This document shows positions 10,101 to 17,525 of a DNA stretch of 64,000 bases, piece by piece. The stretch lies in assembly GCF_022690765.1 (NCBI RefSeq), contig NZ_JALCZA010000005.1, forward strand, positions 62,001 through 126,000, given 5' to 3'. Positions within the stretch are counted from its first letter, which is position 1. Each line of letters starts with the position of its first letter. The position numbers were made by a program, and so were the translations under genes. This DNA comes from Anaeromyxobacter oryzisoli. Lineage in GTDB: Bacteria; Myxococcota; Myxococcia; Myxococcales; Anaeromyxobacteraceae. The notes under the pieces are model-generated. The model worked only from the letters and a program-made list of their open reading frames with translations. It did not search any database and was not told where the DNA came from.

Positions 10101-10424
10101 CCCGCCGCCGAAGACCTGGATGTCCTCGCCCCCCCGCGCCCGGAGCGAGTCCACCACGTACTTGAAGTACTCGAGGTGGCCGCCCTGGTAAGAGCTGACC
10201 GCGATCGCCTGCACGTCCTCCTGGAGCGCGGCGGTGACGACCTCGTCCACGGAGCGGTCGTGGCCGAGGTGGATCACCTCGGCGCCGCGGTCCATGAGGA
10301 TCCGCCGCATGATGTTGATGGCGGCGTCGTGGCCATCGAACAGCGCGGCGGCGGTGACGACGCGGACCTTGTGCTTCGGCCGGTACTCGGCGAGGGCTGC
10401 GAGCTCTGCGTGCGCGTGAGTCAT
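7131..10424 (-). CDS. icmF: Fused isobutyryl-CoA mutase (IcmF)
   Basis: 1097-residue adenosylcobalamin-dependent mutase that interconverts isobutyryl-CoA and n-butyryl-CoA and carries its own GTPase chaperone. Domains in order: B12-binding domain (about 1-150) with the lower-ligand motif DGHDAAINIMRR; MeaB/ArgK-like G-protein domain (about 165-420) with P-loop GVTGTGGAGKSS; linker; and a large (beta/alpha)8 substrate domain (about 540-1097) with typical mutase sequence TGYQRSRIQEESM. Domain order and length are those of characterised IcmF proteins, not of two-subunit methylmalonyl-CoA mutase. Some IcmF proteins also act on pivalyl- or isovaleryl-CoA. It lies between an acyl-CoA ligase gene and an acyl-CoA dehydrogenase gene, consistent with degradation of isobutyrate or butyrate. 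A TAGAGT box at 10441-10446 and a GAGG-like SD precede the ATG. Confidence 0.95.
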   Translation of the reverse strand: MTHAHAELAALAEYRPKHKVRVVTAAALFDGHDAAINIMRRILMDRGAEVIHLGHDRSVDEVVTAALQEDVQAIAVSSYQGGHLEYFKYVVDSLRARGGEDIQVFGGGGGVIVPAEIRELQEYGVARIYSPEDGQRMGLHGMIGEIVQRCDVDLSPRAPRTLDAIAGHGEAAWRALARLVTALEDGHADPKLVMALHAQAPARRVPVVGVTGTGGAGKSSLTDELIRRLRLDQDDALRVAVISIDPSRRKSGGALLGDRIRMNAIGPWARGPRVFFRSLATRAMGGELSRALPDVVAAAKVAGFDLVIVETPGIGQGDAAIAPLVDVPLYVMTPEFGAASQLEKIDMLDFAELVAINKFDRRGAADALRDVARQVQRNRGAFDAPAESMPVFGTIASRFNDDGVTALYQALLARLRALGLPAKEGRLPAVQTRHSTHQVPLVPVGRVRYLAEIADAVRGYERRVREQAALAREVQQLRAAQRMARTEQPDRPEAAEALEPLVQAREARQDPAARALLASWPELQQAYAADEFVMKIRGREVRTALFHTSLAGTRIRKVVLPRWEDDGERLRWLMLENVPGAFPYTAGTFPFKREREDPTRMFAGEGDAFRTNRRFKLVSEGMPARRLSTAFDSVTLYGQDPDPRPDVYGKVGNSGVSIATLDDLEVLYSGFDLCDPATSVSMTINGPAPTILAMFMNAAIDQQVERFTAARGRAPTRDEAAELRQRALSTVRGTVQADILKEDQGQNTCIFSTDFSLKVMGDIAEYFVRHEVRNFYSVSISGYHIAEAGANPITQLAFTLANGFTYVEAYLARGMDVDDFAPNLSFFFSNGMDPEYTVLGRVARRIWAVAMRDRYGASERSQKLKYHVQTSGRSLHAQEIAFNDIRTTLQALVAIYDNCNSLHTNAYDEAITTPTEESVRRAMAIQLVINREWGLAKNENPNQGAFVIEELTDLVEEAVLAEFERLADRGGVLGAMETGYQRSRIQEESMHYELLKHTGEYPIIGVNTFRNPHGEPVPDHVALARSTEEEKRSQLERLRDFHARHAAEAPLQLRRLQQAVMENRNVFEVLMDAVRVCSLGQITSALFEVGGQYRRNM

Positions 10425-10523
10425 GGGGTTCCCTCAGGCGACTCTATGCGCGCCCGGGCGGCGGGGCGATGCCCGATGCGCCCGGGTCGGCTGGCGTTTC
10501 CCGACAGGCCAGCTCGTGCCGGA

Positions 10524-12215
10524 TCAGGACTTGAGCTCGGGGAAGTCGTCCTCGAAGTACTCGTGGGGGCCCCGCTCGGGCCCGAGGCGCCGCTGCTTCT
10601 CGGAGCGGCCGAGCTCGCTCCGGCGGATCTTCCCCGAGATGGTCTTCGGCAGCTCGGCGATCTCGATCCGGCGGATCCGCTTGTAGGGCGCGAGCACCTT
10701 GCGGATGTGCTGGAAGATCGACAGCGCCAGCTCCCGGCTCGGCGCGTAGCCGTCGCGCAGCACCAGGAACGCCTTCGGCACCGCCGCCCGGCGCGGATCC
10801 GGGCTCGGGACGACCGCCGCCTCCGCGATGGCCTCGTGCTCGATGAGCGCGCTCTCCAGCTCGAACGGGCTGATCCGGTAGTCGGACGACTTGAACACGT
10901 CGTCCCGCCGGCCCACGTACGTCAGGTAACCCTCGTCGTCGATCGTGGCGACGTCGCCGCAGTGGTAGTGGCCGTTGCGCATGAGCTGCGCCGTCTTCGC
11001 GGGGTCGTCCTTGTAGCCCGTCATGAGCCCCAGCGGGCGCGGGTCGAGCGCCAGGCAGATCTCGCCCTCGCGCGCCGGCCGATCGTCGTCGTCGAGGATC
11101 GCGACCTCGTACCCGGGCAGCGGCCGGCCCATCGAGCCCGCCTTCACCTTCTGGCCGGGCGAGTTGCCGATCTGGCAGGTGGTCTCGGTCTGGCCGTAGC
11201 CGTCGCGGATGACGAGGCCCCAGGCCTTCTTCACCTGCTCGATCACCTCCGGGTTGAGCGGCTCCCCGGCCCCCACGAGCTCGCGCAGCTTCACCGGGTA
11301 GGCGGCGAGGTCCTCCTGGATCAGCATCCGCCACACGGTGGGCGGCGCGCACAGGGAGGTCACCCCGCACCGGGTGATGACGTCGAGCGTCGCCTTCGCG
11401 TTGAACCGCGCGTAGCCGTAGACGAACACGGTCGCGCCGGCGTTCCACGGCGCGAAGACGTTGCTCCAGGCGTGCTTCGCCCAGCCCGGCGAGCTCACGT
11501 TGTAGTGGACGTCGCCCGGCAGCAGGCCGATCCAGTACATGGTGGAGAGGTGGCCGACCGGGTAGCTCTGGTGCGTGTGCGAGACGAGCTTCGGCTTCGC
11601 GGTCGTGCCGGAGGTGAAGTAGAGCAGGAGCGGATCGGTCGCGTCGGTCGGGCCGTCGGGGGTGAACGCCGCGGGGGCGGCCGCGGACTCCCCGAAGCTC
11701 GTCCAGCCGGCGCGCTCGCCGCCGACCACGATCCGGCCGTAGTCCCCCGGGAGCGCGTCGAACTTGCCGGCGTCGGTCGCCCCGACCACGACGTGGCGGA
11801 CGCCGCCGCGCTCGAACCGGTCGCGCAGGTCGTCGGTGCCGAGGAGCGTCGTCGCGGGGATGATCACCGCGCCGAGCTTCATGCAGGCGAGCATCACCTC
11901 CCAGAGCGGCACGACGTTGCCGAGCATGAGGAGCACGCCGTCGCCCCGCCGGACCCCGTGGCGCCGGAGGAAGTTCGCGACCTGGCTCGAGCGCCTGGAC
12001 ATCTCGGCGAAGGAGAGCTTGAGCTCGCCGCCGTTCTCGTCCACCACCCACAGCGCGGGGCGGTCGTTCCCCCTCGCCATCTCGTCGAAGTAGTCGAGGG
12101 CCCAGTTGAACCGCTCGAGCTTCGGCCACCGGAACTCCCGGCGGGCGGCGTCGTAGTCGGTGCGGCGGGCGAGCAGGAGATCACGCGCTTCGAGGAAGGA
12201 CCGTGACGAGCTCAT
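10524..12215 (-). CDS. AMP-forming acyl-CoA synthetase/ligase
   Basis: 563-residue member of the adenylate-forming (ANL) superfamily that activates a carboxylate with ATP and CoA. Motifs in order: phosphate loop YFTSGTTAKPKLVSHTH, DGYGQTETT, YLTYVGRRDDVFKSSDYRISPFELE, and the C-terminal catalytic lysine context LPKTISGKIRR. The sequence is closest in style to the short/medium-chain (ACSM/acetyl-CoA-synthetase-like) group. The ATG at 12213-12215 is used because GAGG lies about 9 nt upstream and homology begins at once; the open frame extends further upstream without recognisable sequence. First gene of the operon with icmF (99 bp gap) and the dehydrogenase. Activation of isobutyrate/butyrate or another short acid is inferred from context. 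Confidence 0.88.
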   Translation of the reverse strand: MSSSRSFLEARDLLLARRTDYDAARREFRWPKLERFNWALDYFDEMARGNDRPALWVVDENGGELKLSFAEMSRRSSQVANFLRRHGVRRGDGVLLMLGNVVPLWEVMLACMKLGAVIIPATTLLGTDDLRDRFERGGVRHVVVGATDAGKFDALPGDYGRIVVGGERAGWTSFGESAAAPAAFTPDGPTDATDPLLLYFTSGTTAKPKLVSHTHQSYPVGHLSTMYWIGLLPGDVHYNVSSPGWAKHAWSNVFAPWNAGATVFVYGYARFNAKATLDVITRCGVTSLCAPPTVWRMLIQEDLAAYPVKLRELVGAGEPLNPEVIEQVKKAWGLVIRDGYGQTETTCQIGNSPGQKVKAGSMGRPLPGYEVAILDDDDRPAREGEICLALDPRPLGLMTGYKDDPAKTAQLMRNGHYHCGDVATIDDEGYLTYVGRRDDVFKSSDYRISPFELESALIEHEAIAEAAVVPSPDPRRAAVPKAFLVLRDGYAPSRELALSIFQHIRKVLAPYKRIRRIEIAELPKTISGKIRRSELGRSEKQRRLGPERGPHEYFEDDFPELKS

Positions 12216-12354
12216 GGGCACCTCGGCGTGGCGGGTATGTGTGACGTTCGTGCTCGGACTGTATGCGGCGGAGCCGCGCGGGGACGATGACCGTTGTGCC
12301 CGGGACGGGAGACGCTTGTCGACACCTCCGGAGGGGGCTCCTCGGCCGTTGGCG

Positions 12355-12360
12355 TAGAAT
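12355..12360 (+). promoter_or_regulatory. -10-like TAGAAT box 6 nt before the PAP2 start
   Basis: TAGAAT ends 6 nt before the ATG at 12367 and there is no Shine-Dalgarno sequence, the geometry expected for a leaderless transcript. No convincing -35. The same arrangement recurs at 38280 and 39224. Confidence 0.35.
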
Positions 12361-12366
12361 CGCCAG

Positions 12367-13062
12367 ATGCGACTGGTCCGCTTCGCGCTGCTCCTCGCCC
12401 TGTCCCTGCCGGCCCTGGCGGATGACGCCTGCCCCCTCCCAGGGGCGACGGGCGGGCCCGCGGCGCTCCTCGGGCCGTACCCCCCGGCGGGCTCGCCCGA
12501 GGCGGCCGCGGATCTCGCGGTGGTCCTGTGGGAGCAGCGGACCCGCACGCCGGAGGAGGTCGCCCGCGCGGGGTCGGAGGAGGAGCTCTCCCTCGAGGAC
12601 TTCGCCGGCGCGCTCGCCCCGGGGTTCGAGGCGGGGCGCCACCCGCGGACGGAGGCGCTGCTCGCGCGCGCGGCGCGGGCGGCCCGTCCTTGCATCGGGA
12701 CGGTGAAGCGGGCCTACGCGCGCGAGCGCCCCTACGTCGCGGACGCGCGCGTCGCGCCGGCGGCGGAGCGCGAGCGCACCTTCTCGTATCCGAGCGGCCA
12801 CGCCACGCGCGGCGCGCTCTTCGCGGCGGTGCTCGCCGAGCTCGCGCCGGCGCGGCGGGAGGCGCTGCTCCGGCGGGGGGCGCAGATCGGCGAGGATCGG
12901 GTGATCGCCGGCGTGCACTACCCGAGCGACGTCGCCGCCGGGCAGCGGCTCGGCGCGGAGATCGCGAAGGCGCTCCTGGCCGACCGCGGCTTCCAGGAAG
13001 CGCTGGCGGAGGCGCGCGCCCTGGAGTGGTGCGGCGGCGCGGGAGCGGGCGCGGCGCGCTGA
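12367..13062 (+). CDS. Exported PAP2/class A acid phosphatase-like protein
   Basis: 231-residue periplasmic phosphatase-like protein with a Sec signal peptide (about residues 1-18, ending LPALA). It carries the three-part PAP2 signature: K-x6-RP as KRAYARERP, the PSGH motif as YPSGHATRG, and a final block EDRVIAGVHYPSD in which the usual SR is DR but the catalytic histidine and aspartate are present. This matches bacterial class A non-specific acid phosphatases, which hydrolyse phosphomonoesters in the periplasm through a phosphohistidine. Length is normal for the family (about 230-250). It is divergent from the acyl-CoA ligase gene, with no operon partner. Confidence 0.88.
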   Translation: MRLVRFALLLALSLPALADDACPLPGATGGPAALLGPYPPAGSPEAAADLAVVLWEQRTRTPEEVARAGSEEELSLEDFAGALAPGFEAGRHPRTEALLARAARAARPCIGTVKRAYARERPYVADARVAPAAERERTFSYPSGHATRGALFAAVLAELAPARREALLRRGAQIGEDRVIAGVHYPSDVAAGQRLGAEIAKALLADRGFQEALAEARALEWCGGAGAGAAR

Positions 13063-13091
13063 CGGCCCGCCCCGCCGTCGGTCGGGTCGGT

Positions 13092-13676
13092 CTACAGCTT
13101 CCCGAAGAAGCCGTTCAACATGTAGGCGAGGCCGACGACGCCGAAGAGCAGGCCGATGACCCACATGATCGGCCGCTTGATCAGGGCGCCGACCGACGAG
13201 AGCATGATCGCGATCTGCAGGAGCATCACCGCGAGGCCGAACGCGGCGCCGATGCGCTGGAACCGGGCCTCGTCGCGCTGGACGCCCTCCGCCTCCGCCC
13301 GGATCTGGGCCTTCTCGCCCTCGTAGCGCCCGATGTCCTTCTCGAGCTTCGCGACGCGGCCGGCGATCGCCTCCCGGGCCTCGGGCGTCCGCGCCTCGAG
13401 CGCCTGGACCTGGAGCAGATCGCGCTCCGCGACGAGCAGCGTCTCCTTGATGCTCTTCGCCTGGTACTGCGACCAGCGGTCGTTCTCGCGGGTGGTGGCG
13501 AGCTGCACCCGGGTCGAGTAGCCGCCGCCCTTCAGCGAGGAGATGGCGGCGCACACCGCGAGCACGGTCGTGGTGAGGGCGACCCACTGCGTCCAGCGAT
13601 CCCTCGGCGGGCTGGGCGGCTTCACGTCGGGTACAGGCTGCTGCTGCTTCTCGGCGGTCGAGCTCTGCTGGGACAT
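13092..13676 (-). CDS. DUF4337 domain-containing membrane protein
   Basis: 194-residue protein with a proline-rich cytoplasmic N-terminus (about 1-28), one membrane helix (about 30-50), a long polar alpha-helical stretch likely to be coiled coil (about 55-140), and two C-terminal hydrophobic helices (about 145-190). The pattern, including the WSQYQAKSIKET block, is that of DUF4337, a family of unknown function. It stands alone, convergent with the PAP2 gene (30 bp between stops). No catalytic motif is visible. Confidence 0.75.
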   Translation of the reverse strand: MSQQSSTAEKQQQPVPDVKPPSPPRDRWTQWVALTTTVLAVCAAISSLKGGGYSTRVQLATTRENDRWSQYQAKSIKETLLVAERDLLQVQALEARTPEAREAIAGRVAKLEKDIGRYEGEKAQIRAEAEGVQRDEARFQRIGAAFGLAVMLLQIAIMLSSVGALIKRPIMWVIGLLFGVVGLAYMLNGFFGKL

Positions 13677-13823
13677 GGACGCGGTGATCCTCCTCGGGAC
13701 CGGGCAGGTAAGCAGAACCGCGGCCCGGCATCAAGCGAGCTCGAGGCGCAAAGGCCGACGCCGCCCGGGAGCGGGAGCGCGGCGAGCGAGGAGCGGCTCG
13801 CGCGCCGCGCTCGCGCCGGTGCC

Positions 13824-14213
13824 TCACAACACGGAGATCTTCCAGCCGCCGCGCTCGCGGACGAGGTTCTCCTCGACCGTGGTCGAGACCGGCGCGAGCC
13901 GGCCGGCCTTCGCGGACGGGCCGAAGTCGAGCGCGACGGTCGCCCGGGCGCGGTCGCCGTGCTGCTCGAGGGACACGACGCGGTAGCCCTGGAGCGGCGA
14001 CGCGTCCGCGCGGTGCCGCACGAAGTCCTCGCGGCTCACCTTGGCGCGGTAGGCGGCGTCGTAGCAGTCGTACGTCGCGGCGTAGTCGTGCCGGACCGCC
14101 GTGCCGAAGAAGCGATCGAGGGCCGCGCGCGGGTCGTCGCCGCGCCGGCAGGCGGCGACCGCGAGCGCGGCCGCCACGATCAGGGTGCTCGTGATGGAGA
14201 CGAAGCGGGTCAT
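13824..14213 (-). CDS. Small lipoprotein, DUF4878-like fold suspected
   Basis: 129-residue exported lipoprotein with a hydrophobic signal sequence ending in a lipobox VAAC (Cys about 22). The mature part (DPRAALDRFFGTAVRHDYAA, then a YRVVSLEQHGDRARATVALDFG strand region and a WKISVL end) looks like an NTF2-like/DUF4878 alpha+beta domain, of unknown function and often found in small periplasmic lipoproteins. Its GGAG ribosome site lies just after the strong hairpin that follows the heptahaem cytochrome gene upstream, so expression may be partly coupled to that gene. The fold assignment is tentative; export and lipidation are well supported. Confidence 0.72.
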   Translation of the reverse strand: MTRFVSITSTLIVAAALAVAACRRGDDPRAALDRFFGTAVRHDYAATYDCYDAAYRAKVSREDFVRHRADASPLQGYRVVSLEQHGDRARATVALDFGPSAKAGRLAPVSTTVEENLVRERGGWKISVL

Positions 14214-14227
14214 GCGCGTGCGCTCCT

Positions 14228-14268
14228 GGAGGGCGGCCCGCGCGGCGAGCGCCGCGCGGGCTCCCTCC
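14228..14268 (-). terminator. Strong stem-loop after the heptahaem cytochrome gene
   Basis: GGAGGG/CCCTCC outer arms and a perfect 10-bp inner stem CCCGCGCGGC-gagc-GCCGCGCGGG form one long hairpin, starting 8 nt after the cytochrome stop codon. There is no T-run, so it may act as a Rho-aided terminator or mRNA 3'-end stabiliser; the next gene on the strand starts 15 nt beyond. Confidence 0.5.
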
Positions 14269-14275
14269 GAGGTGA

Positions 14276-15730
14276 TCAGCGGTGCATCTGCTGGATGGTC
14301 TTGTTCGCGTGGCAGACGGTGCAGTTCCAGATCCAGTAGGAGTCGCCCTGGAGCTGCTGCGGGATCGTCGGATCCGCCGCGTTGGCCGTGGTGAGCTCAC
14401 CGTGCGTCGAGTTGTGGCACGCCTCGCAGTAGAGCTTGCCGTTCATCAGGCTGTTCGGCGCGTTGCTCAGGATCGAGTTCCGGTACAGCGTGCCGGAGTT
14501 CTCGGCGTGCTTGGCGTCGTGGCAGCCGCCGCACTTCGGCTCGTCGAGCCAGTCGCGGCGCCCGTTCTGGAGCGAGCTCGCCATCCAGGACATGTCGCCG
14601 TGGCAGTCGTGGCAGCTCTTCCCCGCGCGGAACATGATGCCGCGCATGCACTGCGTCTTCGGCCCGGGGTGGCAGTTGTAGCAGTCGGGCGTCGTGCTCA
14701 CCGCCGTCGAGGTCGCCGCCATCTTGTCCTTGTGGAAGTTGTGCATCGCGAGGGAGAGGTTCTCCACGCCGGGCTTCCCGGCGCGGCCGAGCGCGTTGTC
14801 CGGGTGGCACTCGGAGCAGGCGTGCACGATCCCCTTCGACTGGTCGGCGGCGAGCGTCGTCCCCTGGTGCTGATCGTGCCGCTGCAGGATGTCCAGCTGC
14901 GGGTTCGAGGCCGCGTGGCAGTTCACGCACATCATCTCGGTCGAGACCGGCGCGACCACGTTCGTGGTCTGGAGGACGTTCCCGGCGGCGTCCTTCACCG
15001 TGATGACCGCCGTGCCGTAGGGATCCCAGGTCCCGTCGTCGTCGTACGGCGTGATCGGAATGCCCTCGGCCACGAAGCCGAGGCCGTTCGCGTCGAGGTG
15101 CATCGTGCCGGCGAGGGGCGAGCCGGTGATGCCGACGTTCGGGGCCACGTTGAAGCCGTACTGGGACGCGTAGCTCCAGAAGTTCGTGTGCAGGGTGGAG
15201 TTGGTCTTCTTCGGGAAGGAGTAGCTGACCGTGATCCCGCTCGTCACCAGCGCGTCGGCGGAGCGATCCATCACCTGCACGTGGAGCGTGTTGTACGGGG
15301 GGAGCACCATGAAGTACGAGTAGTCGTCCTGGTCGCAGTGCATCCCGAGGTCGTTCCAGGAGAACACGGCGTAGCGCATGTTCGCCGCGGGGATCGGCTG
15401 CGTGCCGTAGGCGGGCGTGAGCGCCCAATCGACGATGGTCGAGACGTTCGCCGTCACGCTGCTGATCTGCCAGGTGGTCTGGTAGCCCGGGGTGGAGGCC
15501 TTGAGGGTGTAGGTGCTGCCCGCCGCCTCCTTCAGCGTGTAGCTGCCGTTGCCACTGGTCGTGACGGACTGCCTGCCGTCGGTGATGGTGACGCCGGACA
15601 TGGCGCCGCCCAGCTTGATGTCCTTCACCGTGCCCGTGATGTACCCGTACGTCGTACCGCCTGCGGCGATCGCGGCGGCCGGGGACGCCGCGCAGAGCGC
15701 GAGCGCCAGTCGCTTGAAGCCTTTCATCAT
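14276..15730 (-). CDS. Exported heptahaem c-type cytochrome with N-terminal carboxypeptidase-regulatory-like domain
   Basis: 484-residue secreted cytochrome. A Sec signal peptide (about 1-23) precedes a carboxypeptidase-regulatory-like beta domain (about 26-105, with a GNGSYTLK turn). A middle region of unknown type follows (about 110-275), then seven CxxCH haem c sites: CVNCH, CSECH, CYNCH, CHDCH, CGGCH, CEACH, CTVCH. Other histidines in the C-terminal half could supply distal ligands. Two adjacent ATGs begin the gene, with GAGG about 8 nt upstream. An excellent sigma-54-type promoter lies 90 nt upstream and an enhancer-binding-protein gene is immediately upstream on the same strand, implying inducible expression. 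A role in periplasmic or outer-surface electron transfer is inferred; the partner is unknown. Confidence 0.9.
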   Translation of the reverse strand: MMKGFKRLALALCAASPAAAIAAGGTTYGYITGTVKDIKLGGAMSGVTITDGRQSVTTSGNGSYTLKEAAGSTYTLKASTPGYQTTWQISSVTANVSTIVDWALTPAYGTQPIPAANMRYAVFSWNDLGMHCDQDDYSYFMVLPPYNTLHVQVMDRSADALVTSGITVSYSFPKKTNSTLHTNFWSYASQYGFNVAPNVGITGSPLAGTMHLDANGLGFVAEGIPITPYDDDGTWDPYGTAVITVKDAAGNVLQTTNVVAPVSTEMMCVNCHAASNPQLDILQRHDQHQGTTLAADQSKGIVHACSECHPDNALGRAGKPGVENLSLAMHNFHKDKMAATSTAVSTTPDCYNCHPGPKTQCMRGIMFRAGKSCHDCHGDMSWMASSLQNGRRDWLDEPKCGGCHDAKHAENSGTLYRNSILSNAPNSLMNGKLYCEACHNSTHGELTTANAADPTIPQQLQGDSYWIWNCTVCHANKTIQQMHR

Positions 15731-15820
15731 CCGTGAACCTCGCTCAGCTGTGAACGATGCGCGGCGGCCCAACTGCCCGCCGCGGCGCTCCAGTCCGCCT
15801 GGAGCGCGCGGCCGGGAGGA

Positions 15821-15835
15821 GCGTGCGGCGTGCCA
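15821..15835 (-). promoter_or_regulatory. Sigma-54 (RpoN) -24/-12 promoter for the heptahaem cytochrome
   Basis: On the minus strand the sequence is TGGCACG-CCGC-ACGC. It keeps a perfect TGGCACG -24 element and the invariant GC of the -12 element at exactly 10 bp spacing, with only the two T residues of TTGC changed. Predicted start of transcription is near 15810, about 80 nt before the start codon. It lies between the enhancer-binding-protein gene and the cytochrome gene. Confidence 0.65.
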
Positions 15836-15883
15836 GCGCAGGCCCGGCGCGGGATCGCCGGCGTTATCCAGGGTTGACGGCGC

Positions 15884-15945
15884 TGCAACGCTTCGTTCGC
15901 GACCGCGTCGCGTGCGAAACGTTGCACGCGGCCGAACGAAACGTT
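15884..15945. promoter_or_regulatory. Operator array (probable upstream activating sequences)
   Basis: An imperfect inverted repeat with 18-nt arms: TGCAACGCTTCGTTCGCG at 15884-15901, and CGCGTGCGAAACGTTGCA at 15909-15926, matching its reverse complement at 15 of 18 positions. The core CGAAACGTT (15915-15923) recurs exactly as a third copy at 15937-15945, 22 bp away, about two helical turns. The array lies roughly 60-120 bp upstream of the sigma-54 promoter and abuts the stop codon of the enhancer-binding-protein gene, typical for binding sites of such activators. Confidence 0.55.
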
Positions 15946-15948
15946 CCG

Positions 15949-17397
15949 TCAGCAGGAGATGCCTTCGGCCCGGAGCCAGCGCCACAGGGTCGTGCGCGAG
16001 ACGCCGAAGTGACAGGCCGTCTTCGTCATGTGCCACCGGTAGTTCGTGAGGGCGTCGAGCAGCTCCGCGCGGGGCGGGGGCCTCCGCGGCGACCGCGACG
16101 TCGAAGGCGGGGTCGCCGGTGCCGTGGTGGACGCCGGCGCTCGCGGCGCGGGCTCGCCCTGGTCGCTCGCGGGCAGCGCCGCCGCGGTCGCGCCGGCGTG
16201 CGCGAGGTCCCTGGGACCCGCGAGGTCGGGCGGCAGGTCCTCGGGCTGGAGTGTCTGTCCCAGCGCGACCGTCGCGGCGTACTCGATGGCGTTCTCGAGC
16301 TCGCGGACGTTCCCCGGCCAGGGGTGCGCCAGCAGCACGCGCAGCGCGCAGGGGGAGAACCGCAGCGCGCGCCCGCTGCGAGCCCCGACGCGCGCGAGGA
16401 GGTGCCGCGCGAGCGGCTCGATGTCCTCGGGCCGTTCGCGCAGCGGCGGGATCTCGATCGGGAACACCCGCAGGCGGTAGTACAGGTCCTCCCGGAAGCG
16501 GCCCTCCGCGACGCCGCGGTGCAGATCACGGTGCGTCGCCGCGACGATCCGGACGTCGCTCTTGATGGTCCGGCTGTCGCCGACCCGCTCGAACGTCCGC
16601 TCCTGGATGACGCGCAGGAGCTTCGCCTGCAGGTGCAGCGGGATGTCGCCGATCTCGTCCAGGAAGATGGTCCCTCCGTGCGCCAGCTCGAACCGCCCGA
16701 CGCGATCGCGGACCGCACCGGTGAACGCGCCGCGGACGTGCCCGAAGAGCTCCGACTCGAGGAGCGTGTCCGGGAGCGCGGCGCAGTTCACGGCGACGAA
16801 CGGGCGCGCCCGCCGCGACGAGCTGGCGTGCAGCGCGTGCGCGACGACCCCCTTCCCGACGCCGCTCTCACCCGTGATGAGGACCGAGACGTCCGAGTGC
16901 TGCAGGTTCTCGAGGAGGTGCATGACGCCGACCATCGCCTGCGATCGCGCGATCACGCCGGAGAAGCTCGTCGGGGCCGCGCCGCCCGCGCCGGGGTCCT
17001 CCTCGGCCGCTCGCAGCACGAGCAGGTATCTCGCGTCGGGATCGCACGCGTCGCTGACGTGATCCAGCGGCGCCGCGCTCACGGAGACGAGGCGCGAGCC
17101 GGCGGGCTCCGTCCGCAGCCACGCGCGCCACCCCTCGCGCCGCTCTCCCGCCTCCAGCGCCGCGCGCATCGCGCTGCTCGGCCCGAGCAGGTCCGGCCCG
17201 AGCAGCTCCTCGACCGGGCGCCCGCGGTATCGAGCGGCGACGCCCGGCCCGAGGAGCGCTTCCATCCGCGGCGACACGTGCGCGATCTCGAACGCCGCGT
17301 TCAAGGCGAGGCAGACGCGGCCGAGCGAGCCGAAGGCGGAGGAGACCGCCTCGAAGGCGATCCGCTTCGAATCGCAGCCTGCCGAGCCGTCGGGCAT
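15949..17397 (-). CDS. Sigma-54-dependent enhancer-binding protein with PAS-like sensor and Fis-type HTH
   Basis: 482-residue activator of RNA polymerase-sigma-54. N-terminal PAS-like sensing domain (about 20-130); AAA+ domain (about 145-375) with Walker A GESGVGKG (usually GESGTGKE), sigma-54-contact loop GAFTGA, Walker B IFLDEIGD and the R-finger region RFREDLYYRL; an alanine/proline-rich linker; and a C-terminal Fis-type helix-turn-helix (about 440-482, MTKTACHFGVSRTTLWRWLR). There is no receiver domain, so it is probably controlled by a ligand or redox cue through PAS rather than by phosphorylation. It lies just upstream of an operator array, a sigma-54 promoter and the heptahaem cytochrome gene, its most likely target. 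Confidence 0.9.
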   Translation of the reverse strand: MPDGSAGCDSKRIAFEAVSSAFGSLGRVCLALNAAFEIAHVSPRMEALLGPGVAARYRGRPVEELLGPDLLGPSSAMRAALEAGERREGWRAWLRTEPAGSRLVSVSAAPLDHVSDACDPDARYLLVLRAAEEDPGAGGAAPTSFSGVIARSQAMVGVMHLLENLQHSDVSVLITGESGVGKGVVAHALHASSSRRARPFVAVNCAALPDTLLESELFGHVRGAFTGAVRDRVGRFELAHGGTIFLDEIGDIPLHLQAKLLRVIQERTFERVGDSRTIKSDVRIVAATHRDLHRGVAEGRFREDLYYRLRVFPIEIPPLRERPEDIEPLARHLLARVGARSGRALRFSPCALRVLLAHPWPGNVRELENAIEYAATVALGQTLQPEDLPPDLAGPRDLAHAGATAAALPASDQGEPAPRAPASTTAPATPPSTSRSPRRPPPRAELLDALTNYRWHMTKTACHFGVSRTTLWRWLRAEGISC

Positions 17398-17525
17398 CTG
17401 CCCGAGTGTCGCGCGATCATGTGACGTTCTTCAACAGGTTCACCTTTGGGCGTGTGCGGGCGCGCCGTACAGCCTCTGACCTCCGCGCAGGTCCGCGCGC
17501 GAAGGTCGGTCGTTTTCGTGACCCG

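Noticed and set aside
12216-12695. N-terminal extension of the acyl-CoA ligase by about 160 residues
   Set aside because: Extension is Arg/Ser/Ala-rich, overlaps the divergent PAP2 gene, and a good ribosome site precedes ATG 12215.
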